DNA of 7,127 bases from Aquifex aeolicus (GTDB lineage: Bacteria > Aquificota > Aquificia > Aquificales > Aquificaceae): positions 1-7,127 of the forward strand of contig DQVZ01000149.1 of NCBI GenBank assembly GCA_015661465.1. Reading direction: 5' to 3'. Below the pieces are notes generated by a model, which was given only the letters and a program-made list of their open reading frames with translations, was not told the origin of the DNA and searched no databases. The position numbers were made by a program, and so were the translations under genes. Below are positions 1 to 7,127 of the stretch, in pieces (the first letter of the stretch is position 1; each line of letters opens with the position of its first letter).

Positions 1-1
1 A

Positions 2-1910
<1,909 letters not shown>

Positions 1911-1919
1911 AATTTGGTT

Positions 1920-1928
1920 ATTATAACA
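1920..1928 (-). promoter_or_regulatory. Extended -10 promoter element for ccsB
   Basis: On the minus strand the sequence reads TGTTATAAT, a perfect TATAAT (1920-1925) preceded by TGN, the extended -10 form that can work without a good -35; none is seen 16-18 bp upstream. The hexamer ends only 9 nt before the ccsB ATG, so a start site 6-8 nt downstream would leave a leader of about 2-4 nt. This agrees with the absence of a Shine-Dalgarno but is unproven. In AT-rich DNA a chance match is possible. Confidence 0.45.
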
Positions 1929-1974
1929 AGGTTTTAAAATGCTTTTGTTACTTGTTTTGAAAATTACAATGAGC

Positions 1975-1990
1975 TTTGTCGGTGGACAAA
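1975..1990. promoter_or_regulatory. Perfect dyad TTTGTC-N4-GACAAA upstream of nadA
   Basis: TTTGTC (1975-1980), GGTG, GACAAA (1985-1990) form an exact 6-bp inverted repeat with a 4-bp spacer, 44 bp before the nadA start in the only intergenic spacer of the window. It overlaps the TGGACA that is the best -35 candidate for nadA, a position that would suit a repressor operator; if transcribed it could be a small hairpin. I cannot assign it to a known regulator. A repeat this short may arise by chance. Confidence 0.35.
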
Positions 1991-2010
1991 AGGTATAGAT
2001 AGTCTAATTA
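1983..2010 (+). promoter_or_regulatory. Candidate nadA promoter
   Basis: TGGACA (1983-1988, five of six against TTGACA) is followed after 16 bp by TAATTA (2005-2010) as a weak -10. Transcription would begin near 2017, leaving a short leader that still includes the Shine-Dalgarno. The -10 is poor and this AT-rich spacer offers others (for example TATAGA at 1994-1999, without a well-spaced -35), so the exact boxes are uncertain; only the spacer as the promoter site is well supported. Confidence 0.3.
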
Positions 2011-2023
2011 ATAAAATTTTAAC

Positions 2024-2031
2024 GGAGGTGA
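2024..2031 (+). promoter_or_regulatory. Strong Shine-Dalgarno of nadA
   Basis: GGAGGTGA, a near-complete complement of the 16S 3' tail, ends 3 nt before the ATG at 2035 (6 nt from the GGAGG core). It fixes the nadA start and contrasts with the missing site in front of the divergent ccsB. Confidence 0.9.
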
Positions 2032-2034
2032 GCA

Positions 2035-3003
2035 ATGGCCGAGCTCGTCCTTACCCAGGAAAAGGAGCTTTCCAAAGAGGAAATCAAGGAGCTTCAGGAA
2101 GAAGTAAGAAAATTGGCAGAGAAAAAAAACGCTGTTATCCTTGCCCACTATTATCAGAGACCCGAAGTTCAGGATATAGCTAATTTTGTCGGTGATTCCT
2201 TGGAACTTGCCAGAAAAGCTTCTCAAACCGATGCAGACATTATTGTTTTCTGCGGTGTTAGATTTATGTGTGAAACCGCAAAAATTGTAAATCCTACTAA
2301 GAAAGTTTTACATCCTAACCCGGAAAGCGGATGCCCTATGGCAGACATGATAAACGCTGAACAAGTGAGAAAGTTAAGAGAAAAACATCCTGATGCAGAG
2401 TTTGTTGCCTACATAAATACAACAGCAGAGGTAAAGGCAGAGGTTGATATATGCGTCACTTCCGCAAACGCACCTAAGATTATTAAGAAGCTTGACGCGA
2501 AGAAAATAGTTTTTCTACCCGACCAAGCCCTCGGCAGTTGGATAGCAAAACAAGTTCCCGACAAAGAATTTATAATATGGAAAGGTTTCTGTCCTCCCCA
2601 TTTTGAGTTTACCTATAAGGAACTTTTAAAGCTAAAAGAACAGTATCCGGATGCAAAAGTAGCGGTTCATCCGGAGTGCCATCCTAAAGTAATAGAGCTT
2701 GCCGACTTTGTAGGTTCAACTTCACAAATTATCAAGTACGCAACAAGCGTAGATGCAAATAGGGTAATAATAATTACCGAGGTAGGACTGAAACACACAC
2801 TTCAAAAAATCAATCCAAATAAGGAGTATATCTTTCCCCAGGGCATGAATTACTGCGGAACCGTTTACTGTTGTACCATGAAAGGAATAACTCTGCCGAA
2901 GGTTTACGAAACTCTAAAAAATGAAATAAATGAGGTTATACTTCCGGAAGATATTATCGAAAGGGCCAAAAGACCAATACAGAGAATGTTAGAGTTATCT
3001 TAA
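2035..3003 (+). CDS. nadA: Quinolinate synthase NadA
   Basis: NadA condenses iminoaspartate with dihydroxyacetone phosphate to give quinolinate, the pyridine precursor of NAD, using an oxygen-sensitive [4Fe-4S] cluster in the cytoplasm. The 322-residue protein has the family blocks LAHYYQRPEVQDIANFVGDS (36-55), VFCGVRFMCETAK (71-83), LPDQALG (161-167), KGFCPPHFEF (183-192), VHPEC (211-215) and a C-terminal NYCGTVYCCTMKG (272-284). By comparison with characterised NadA proteins the three cluster ligands should be Cys100 (SGCPMAD), Cys186 and Cys279 (or the adjacent Cys280). It has a short charged N-terminal helix ahead of the core. The upstream enzyme that makes iminoaspartate (NadB or aspartate dehydrogenase) and NadC are not in the window. 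It appears to be transcribed alone from the divergent spacer, and its stop overlaps the stop of rlmB. Confidence 0.96.
   Translation: MAELVLTQEKELSKEEIKELQEEVRKLAEKKNAVILAHYYQRPEVQDIANFVGDSLELARKASQTDADIIVFCGVRFMCETAKIVNPTKKVLHPNPESGCPMADMINAEQVRKLREKHPDAEFVAYINTTAEVKAEVDICVTSANAPKIIKKLDAKKIVFLPDQALGSWIAKQVPDKEFIIWKGFCPPHFEFTYKELLKLKEQYPDAKVAVHPECHPKVIELADFVGSTSQIIKYATSVDANRVIIITEVGLKHTLQKINPNKEYIFPQGMNYCGTVYCCTMKGITLPKVYETLKNEINEVILPEDIIERAKRPIQRMLELS
3000..3003. other. Shared TTAA carrying two opposed stop codons
   Basis: The palindrome TTAA holds the nadA stop (TAA at 3001-3003, plus strand) and the rlmB stop (TAA on the minus strand, 3000-3002). The convergent genes therefore have no spacer, and any terminator for either must lie inside the other gene. 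Confidence 0.9.
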
Positions 3004-3725
3004 AGCAATCTTTTTACCACTTCCCATATCGCTATTGCTCCCGCTGAGCTCACGTTCAGTGAGCTCACTCTACCTTTCATAGGTATAGTTATTATTTCAT
3101 CACATATATCGATAACACTTTTCGAAATACCTTTATCTTCGGAACCTAAAACCAGAGCTACCGGAAGAGGAACTTCAACCTTTCTTATATCTTTCCCTCC
3201 TTTTTCCACTGCGTAAACCCAACCACCCATTTTTTTGAAGTCTCTTAAAGCCTTAGAAAGGCTTGCTACTTTGGATATTTTTAAATAAAAAACTGCACCG
3301 CTTGATGCTTTAACTACCGTTTCATTTATAGGAGAAGTTCTATCTTTGGGAACTAAAGCTCCTATACCTCCGAGAACCTCACAGGTTCTGAGTAGATTAC
3401 CTACATTCTGGGGGTCGGTAATGTGGTCAATGACTATAAAGAAAGATTTATTCTCTATAGTTTCCTTGAAAAGTTCCTCAGGTTTAACGTATTCAATAGG
3501 GCTAAGAATGGCAACTACACCTTGTGTTTTTTTCGTCCCGGCTAAATCTTCTATACGTTTTCTTGGAACTTTTTGAACTTTTATGCCTCTTTTTTGAGCT
3601 AATTCAAGGAGTTTCTTAGGAGGTTTACTATCATGAGCTATAAAAATTTTCTCAAAACCTCTTCCCGCCTTCAGAGCTTCCATTATAGGGTTTCTTCCCC
3701 ATATAACAAGTCTCCTTTCTCCCAT
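3000..3725 (-). CDS. rlmB: SpoU/TrmH-family 23S rRNA Gm2251 2'-O-methyltransferase
   Basis: A 241-residue SPOUT (trefoil-knot) RNA methyltransferase. The N-terminal 75 or so residues form an L30e-like RNA-binding domain (WGRNPIMEAL 9-18, QGVVAI 68-73). The catalytic knot follows with motif 1 DPQNVGNLLRT (104-114), motif 2 LGSEDKGI (193-200) and motif 3 IPMKGRVSSLNVSSAGAI (214-231), which bind S-adenosylmethionine as a dimer. Length and the N-terminal domain match RlmB, which methylates the ribose of G2251 in the 23S rRNA P-loop; the target is inferred, and a different rRNA or tRNA position within the SpoU family is possible. It is the last gene of the minus-strand cluster, 10 nt after the peptidase stop. 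The ATG at 3725 has only a weak AAAG upstream, so translation may depend on re-initiation. Confidence 0.9.
   Translation of the reverse strand: MGERRLVIWGRNPIMEALKAGRGFEKIFIAHDSKPPKKLLELAQKRGIKVQKVPRKRIEDLAGTKKTQGVVAILSPIEYVKPEELFKETIENKSFFIVIDHITDPQNVGNLLRTCEVLGGIGALVPKDRTSPINETVVKASSGAVFYLKISKVASLSKALRDFKKMGGWVYAVEKGGKDIRKVEVPLPVALVLGSEDKGISKSVIDICDEIITIPMKGRVSSLNVSSAGAIAIWEVVKRLL
3045..3067. repeat. 9-bp perfect inverted repeat just past the nadA stop, inside rlmB
   Basis: TGAGCTCAC (3045-3053), loop GTTCA, GTGAGCTCA (3059-3067) could fold into a 9-bp stem about 42 nt after the nadA stop. The arms also contain the self-palindrome TGAGCTCA, part of a 12-bp palindrome AGTGAGCTCACT at 3058-3069. 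In rlmB the two copies encode the repeated Val-Ser-Ser of the SAM-binding knot motif with the same codons (GTG AGC TCA). No T-tract follows on either strand, so it is not a classical intrinsic terminator. Confidence 0.55.
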
Positions 3726-3735
3726 TACTTTAAGT

Positions 3736-4842
3736 TTAAAGTCTATGGATTCTTCTTATAAAGTGTGCTACAACCTCGTACCATAGCTTTACTACTTCCC
3801 AATCTATTGCGTGGTAATCATCCAGCTCGGTATGACGGAGAGTAAAAGGATTAGAAGATAGAAATAGAGCTTCCACTCCTTTTTCTTTGAAGGGAATATG
3901 GTCACTCATACCCGTTTTACTTTCTACAAAAGGTATATCGACTTTAAGGTCATTTAAATGTTTAAAAAACTTTTCGTTTATTAGCTTCCCGTTATACCCT
4001 TTACAGTCTTTGTAAATAACGGAGGGATTTTTCCAACCTATGGAGTCAAGGTTTATAACATAAAGCGTATTCTTCAGATGTAATACATGATGATAGCTTC
4101 CCTCAAGACCTAATTCTTCACAATCTGTAAATAGAATTCTTATACGAAAGGGAAGTTCTTCATAAGAAGATAGGTCTTTCGCTAAAACGAGAAGCATAGC
4201 AACAGAAAGGCCGTTGTCTATGGCTCCGTAGACAAAAGGTTTTGTATCATAATGGGCAACCAAGTAGACTATGGGACCCCTTCCGAACTCTATAAATAAA
4301 TTCTCTCCACGTACGGTTTTCTTGTAAGTTCTGACATTGAGAATTACTTTTTTACCTTCAAGTTTTTTTACTACTTCTTTTGTAGTGTTTACCGCAAAAA
4401 ATTTTACATCCCCTATATTTCCCGAAAAAGAAACACTGAGTTCTTCGAGAAAAGTAATCAAAGCGGCTGCTTTTTTATCCCTTAGCCTTCTTGCCTTCTC
4501 TGAATCCCTTAGCCCACCTATAGGCATTGCTACTATTTTTCCTCTGAGGTCTTCCTCTTTGCTTAAATCCTTTACTATCTTTAATTCCCCCGATACCTCA
4601 CCCCATAAACTCCCTATAAGAGGTATTGCAGGAAATTCTTCCCCATTTGCTTTTATGGCTGCCGAAACGGGAAAAGTTTTAGAAACTTCAAATTTTTCCG
4701 TGAAAACCTTAAAACCCTTATCTTTTAAATACTTTTTTATAAATCTTCTGACTCTTTTATTCCCTTCCGAGCCGCTTAGTCTATTTTGCCAACATATTTC
4801 TTCACATAATCTTTGAATTTCCTTTATCCTTTCACTTATCAT
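3736..4842 (-). CDS. M28-family zinc metallopeptidase (aminopeptidase-like), cytoplasmic
   Basis: This 368-residue protein has the co-catalytic di-zinc set of peptidase family M28: HYD (His197, Asp199), bridging Asp209 in AIDNG, the Glu242-Glu243 pair in DCEELGLEGS, Asp266 in INLDSIG and His337 in RHTELDD, plus MSDHIPF (312-318). Glu242 is expected to be the general base and the others metal ligands. Residues of about 60-175 lie between the N-terminal helices and the catalytic core and look like a protease-associated-type insert (LRGKIVAMPIGG 99-110). There is no signal peptide or membrane segment, unlike many secreted M28 enzymes, so an intracellular peptidase is inferred; the substrate is unknown. 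The ATG at 4842 is the first start after an upstream in-frame stop at 4852-4854. It overlaps the ilvE end by 11 nt and has no clear Shine-Dalgarno, so translational coupling is likely. Confidence 0.87.
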   Translation of the reverse strand: MISERIKEIQRLCEEICWQNRLSGSEGNKRVRRFIKKYLKDKGFKVFTEKFEVSKTFPVSAAIKANGEEFPAIPLIGSLWGEVSGELKIVKDLSKEEDLRGKIVAMPIGGLRDSEKARRLRDKKAAALITFLEELSVSFSGNIGDVKFFAVNTTKEVVKKLEGKKVILNVRTYKKTVRGENLFIEFGRGPIVYLVAHYDTKPFVYGAIDNGLSVAMLLVLAKDLSSYEELPFRIRILFTDCEELGLEGSYHHVLHLKNTLYVINLDSIGWKNPSVIYKDCKGYNGKLINEKFFKHLNDLKVDIPFVESKTGMSDHIPFKEKGVEALFLSSNPFTLRHTELDDYHAIDWEVVKLWYEVVAHFIRRIHRL

Positions 4843-5767
4843 ACACAGGTGTCAACCAATTCTTATACCTGGGAATTTTACCCCTTACTGCTCTAAAGTA
4901 AATGTCCTGCAGCTGCTTTGTAATTTCACCTATTTCTCCGTTTCCTATTTTTCTGTTATCGATTTCTACTATGGGTGTGATTTCAGCTGCTGTTCCAGTA
5001 AGGAATACTTCATCAGCTGTGTAGAGTTCACTTCTCGCTATGGGTCTTTCTTCGACATCGACAACTAATTCTTTCTTGAGTAAAGTAATAACAGCATTTC
5101 TTGTAATTCCTTCAAGAATGTTCTCATTCAGGGAAGGAGTTATTGCCTTGCCGTTCTTGATGATAAAGATATTTTCTCCGGAGCCTTCGGCTACGTATCC
5201 GTGAGAGTTTAAAAGTATCGCTTCATCGTATCCTGCCATTAAAGCCTCGGTTTTGGCAAGGGCACTGTTCACATACGCTCCGGCTACTTTCCACCTTGAA
5301 GGAATGGAGTTGTCGTCATTTCTTCTCCAGGAAGATACTTTAGCCCTTATACCTTTAGAAGTATTGAGATACCTTCCGAATCTGTAAAGGTAAATGGCCA
5401 CCTCGGGTGTATAGCCTATCAACTTAGGTGTGAGTTTTAAATCTTTAAAATAGGCAATAGGTCTTATGTAAACATCCTCTTTTATCTCAGATTTAATCAA
5501 TATTTCCTTTGTATATTCTATTAATTGGTCCACTGTATAGGGAATCTCCATAAAAATACAGCGGGCATTCTCTATTAACCTCCGATAGTGGGCTTCTGCA
5601 AAAAGCAGATATAACTCCTCTTCTTCTTCATTCCAGTAAGCTCTTATTCCTTCAAAAACTGCTGTACCATAGTGGAAGGAATTTGTCATTATGCTTATCT
5701 TTGCTTCCTCAACTGGAACAATCTTCCCCTCGAAGAAAGCGTAATCCATGAGAAAAGATTTTAACAT
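4832..5767 (-). CDS. ilvE: Branched-chain amino acid aminotransferase IlvE
   Basis: Fold-type IV PLP enzyme that interconverts Leu/Ile/Val and their 2-oxo acids with glutamate/2-oxoglutarate; it performs the last step of branched-chain synthesis. Of its 311 residues, FHYGTAVFEGIRAYW (31-45) is the substrate-side block, VSSWRRNDDNSIPSRWK (144-160) ends in the expected PLP-binding Lys160, followed by NGKAITPSLNENILEGITR (205-223) and LTGTAAEITPI (256-266). EGSGENIF (194-201) carries the conserved Glu of this fold. Length is normal for the family. The ATG at 5767 is preferred over Met7 because AAAGG lies 6 nt ahead of it and it overlaps the PII-like stop as TAATG; Met7 (MDYAFFEGK, the more usual family beginning) lacks a ribosome site. 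D-amino acid transaminase and aminodeoxychorismate lyase are relatives, but the EGIRAYW and GTAAEITP motifs favour IlvE. Confidence 0.94.
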   Translation of the reverse strand: MLKSFLMDYAFFEGKIVPVEEAKISIMTNSFHYGTAVFEGIRAYWNEEEEELYLLFAEAHYRRLIENARCIFMEIPYTVDQLIEYTKEILIKSEIKEDVYIRPIAYFKDLKLTPKLIGYTPEVAIYLYRFGRYLNTSKGIRAKVSSWRRNDDNSIPSRWKVAGAYVNSALAKTEALMAGYDEAILLNSHGYVAEGSGENIFIIKNGKAITPSLNENILEGITRNAVITLLKKELVVDVEERPIARSELYTADEVFLTGTAAEITPIVEIDNRKIGNGEIGEITKQLQDIYFRAVRGKIPRYKNWLTPVYDK

Positions 5768-6096
5768 TACTTGCCTTTAAATTTCTCTAGACGGCTTACC
5801 TTTACATCCGAGACAAAAACAACTCCCGAATGTTTATTCAGAAAAGGAGTAAGCCCTTCGAGGATAGCTTCTACCTGTTCTTCCGGCATTACCGAAATTA
5901 TCATTACCAGAACATCTTCCTCATTAAAAAGTAAATGTCCTTCGTGAAAACCGTGGCTTCCCTTTCCCGAAAGGTTATGGATGATTGTATAGCCTTTCAC
6001 TCCAGCTTTTTCCAAAAGCTCAATAACGAAATCTAAATCCTCTCCACGGACGATAATTTCAACCTTTTTCATATCGTAAAGATTAAGCTTCTTCAT
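5767..6096 (-). CDS. PII-like signalling protein associated with DabA
   Basis: A 109-residue protein with the PII (GlnB/GlnK) ferredoxin-like pattern: a KKVEIIVRGEDLDFVIELLE strand-helix (10-29), a GYTIIHNLSGKG strand into the T-loop (35-46), VLVMIISVMPEEQVEAILEG (62-81) and HSGVVFVSDVKVSR (89-102). It departs from canonical PII: the T-loop is shorter, lacks the uridylylated Tyr51 and is His/Gly-rich (His48, His51, His54), and the ATP-binding B-loop GKIGDGK is missing, replaced by LNKHSG. This matches divergent PII-like proteins encoded beside carboxysome or inorganic-carbon uptake genes (CPII/SbtB-like groups). It presumably senses a nucleotide or bicarbonate and controls the DabA complex; ligand and target are inferred. 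The start at 6096, not Met9, is set by a GGAGGT 5 nt upstream. It overlaps the dabA end by 14 nt. Confidence 0.85.
   Translation of the reverse strand: MKKLNLYDMKKVEIIVRGEDLDFVIELLEKAGVKGYTIIHNLSGKGSHGFHEGHLLFNEEDVLVMIISVMPEEQVEAILEGLTPFLNKHSGVVFVSDVKVSRLEKFKGK
5774..5778 (-). promoter_or_regulatory. Shine-Dalgarno deciding the ilvE start
   Basis: AAAGG on the minus strand lies 6 nt before the ATG at 5767, inside the last codons of the PII-like gene. It supports the start at 5767, adding MLKSFL ahead of the alternative Met at 5749. Confidence 0.5.
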
Positions 6097-7127
6097 AACT
6101 TACCTCCGGCTTGAATTCTCTCCATTTACCTTCGTAGTACCGGTAAAATTTCCTTCTTTCCGGGTCAAATATAATAAAATTAATCCAACGATTTTTAATA
6201 AGCTCCCTAACTATGTAAACTCTTTCAACCGTATTTCTTCCGAACTCAAAGGGAGCTTCAAGAATAACTATTAATCTTGCAGGAATATGATGGGGTTTTG
6301 TTCCCTTCATTACCGTTTGTGTAGGAAGCCCTGTTCTTAGATCACTGAAGTTTCCGCTAACAACACCGAACCTTCCTACTACGTTGTGATAAACCTTACT
6401 TCCGCTACCGTACACATCATTATCGGTAGTTGAAAAGTAATGTTCCATATTAATCCATTGTCCTACTACCATAGGACCTGAGAGTATATTCTCGAGAAGG
6501 AAACCCTTTTTATCTATTCTATAGTCATAGGAATGAAGGAATACCTTTCCTTCGAGATTTAAATGCTTTGTAAGTTCTCTTCTTCCTATAATAAATGCGT
6601 AATTTCCAGAAAGTCCCCATTCCGGTCTTACCTGGGACCAATCGTAGGCGTTTTCTAAGACTTTGTATATTTTCCTCAGTTCACCTTCTGCTGTTTGTTC
6701 TTCAAAAAGTTCCTTGTATCTCTCTACGGCTGTTAGTATACTTGCTCTCTCAAAATCCTCTTTGATCTCTTCTAATCTTTCTCTTACATCTTCGGGTAGC
6801 CTTTGGGTTTCGTAAAGGTAAATCTCATCGGTGGTAGTATTATGGAGACCCGGAATAAAGTAAGTATTTTCCGGAATTTCTATTCCGAATCGTTCCTTAA
6901 TGAGTTTTCTAACCTGTGGATTATTAGCCATACGGGTAAAAATTATCGCGTTGTAAAGGCCAGAAGCACCCCCACAAGCTCCGCAATCAAGGGCAGATTC
7001 GTATGGATTATTATCAGATTTACTACCGTGACCTAAAACAAATACAAAGGGGGCAAATTCTTTGAGACCTATCATCTGTAAAGCTTTCGCAATCAGTGTT
7101 GCCTGTTCCTCTAAGGAAAATCCTAAC
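6083..7127 (-). CDS. dabA: DabA-type inorganic carbon transporter subunit (DUF2309/UPF0753), C-terminal part
   Basis: DabA is the carbonic-anhydrase-like, zinc-binding cytoplasmic subunit of the DAB/DAC inorganic-carbon accumulation complex; it works with the NuoL-like membrane protein DabB. The frame stays open to the right edge; about 347 residues, less than half of a typical DabA, are present. Reading through the Met at 7075 gives family-like GFSLEEQATLIAKALQ, so that Met is internal. Key motifs: VLGHGSKSDNNPYESALDCGACGG (two ligand candidates: His of GHGS at 7028-7030, first Cys of DCGACGG at 6983-6985), then GPMVVGQWINMEHYFSTTDN, YGSGSKVYHNVVGRFGVVSG and DLRTGLPTQTV, all typical of the family C-terminus. 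The N-terminal CxD zinc motif and dabB lie outside the window. It is followed directly by a PII-like gene, the usual company of such loci. Transport in this organism is inferred from family membership. Confidence 0.92.
   Translation of the reverse strand, partial: LGFSLEEQATLIAKALQMIGLKEFAPFVFVLGHGSKSDNNPYESALDCGACGGASGLYNAIIFTRMANNPQVRKLIKERFGIEIPENTYFIPGLHNTTTDEIYLYETQRLPEDVRERLEEIKEDFERASILTAVERYKELFEEQTAEGELRKIYKVLENAYDWSQVRPEWGLSGNYAFIIGRRELTKHLNLEGKVFLHSYDYRIDKKGFLLENILSGPMVVGQWINMEHYFSTTDNDVYGSGSKVYHNVVGRFGVVSGNFSDLRTGLPTQTVMKGTKPHHIPARLIVILEAPFEFGRNTVERVYIVRELIKNRWINFIIFDPERRKFYRYYEGKWREFKPEVSYEEA
6102..6107 (-). promoter_or_regulatory. Shine-Dalgarno of the PII-like gene, inside dabA
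   Basis: GGAGGT on the minus strand, 5 nt before the ATG at 6096 and within the last dabA codons. It is the strongest ribosome site in the minus-strand cluster and rules in the eight residues ahead of the more conventional Met9 start. It suggests the regulator is well translated independently of dabA. Confidence 0.85.

Noticed and set aside
1925..1956. AACAAG (1925-1930) and CTTGTT (1951-1956) as an inverted repeat around the ccsB promoter
   Set aside because: Six-base arms 20 bp apart in an AT-rich spacer are easily met by chance and no supporting context is visible.
2008..2226. 72-codon minus-strand frame spanning the nadA start and its leader
   Set aside because: Opposes the conserved N-terminus of NadA and has no ribosome site or recognisable motif.
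4337..4816. 159-codon plus-strand open frame opposite the M28 peptidase
   Set aside because: A Ser/Phe/Leu-rich shadow of the Lys/Glu-rich peptidase codons; no start signal or motif.
5747..5749. Met7 as the ilvE start
   Set aside because: It matches the usual family N-terminus, but nothing like a Shine-Dalgarno precedes it, while the ATG at 5767 has AAAGG 6 nt upstream and a TAATG junction. It remains a minor alternative.
7073..7075. ATG as the start of a short stand-alone DabA C-terminal protein
   Set aside because: The frame continues without a stop to the window edge with family-like sequence (EEQATLIAKAL), so this Met is internal.

Overview
The window is a gene-dense, AT-rich stretch of bacterial DNA with many AGA/AGG arginine codons and Lys/Glu-rich proteins. 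It reads as a chemolithoautotroph of the Aquificales, probably a relative of Aquifex or Hydrogenobacter. The reasons are a short TilS very like the one I remember from Aquifex aeolicus, a SucD-like protein with the features of the citryl-CoA synthetase small subunit (reverse TCA cycle), and a DabA-type inorganic-carbon protein. The taxonomic call rests on remembered sequences and was not checked against a database.

Left half (1-3003). The 3' part of tilS (+) runs off the left edge and converges on ccsB (-), with 17 nt of coding overlap. A 124-bp divergent spacer (1911-2034) separates ccsB from nadA (+, quinolinate synthase). It is the only real intergenic region in the window. It holds a strong Shine-Dalgarno for nadA, a TTTGTC/GACAAA dyad, a weak nadA promoter candidate, and an extended -10 placed so close to the ccsB start that the ccsB mRNA may be nearly leaderless.

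Right half (3000-7127). Five minus-strand genes are packed end to end in transcription order: dabA (C-terminal part, running off the right edge), a PII-like protein, ilvE, an M28-family metallopeptidase and rlmB. The junctions are a 14-nt overlap, a 1-nt TAATG overlap, an 11-nt overlap and a 10-nt gap, so one transcript is likely. rlmB converges on nadA and both stops lie in a shared TTAA.

Function. dabA plus its PII-like neighbour look like part of a dissolved-inorganic-carbon uptake system (the DabB membrane partner is not visible), here in an organism that probably fixes carbon by the reverse TCA cycle, in which CcsB acts. The remaining genes are housekeeping: tRNA-Ile lysidine formation, NAD synthesis, branched-chain amino acid transamination, peptide turnover and 23S rRNA methylation. 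I saw no mobile element, CRISPR array, tRNA or rRNA. The most interesting material is the DabA/PII-like pair, the non-canonical loops of the PII-like protein, and the ccsB-nadA divergent spacer.
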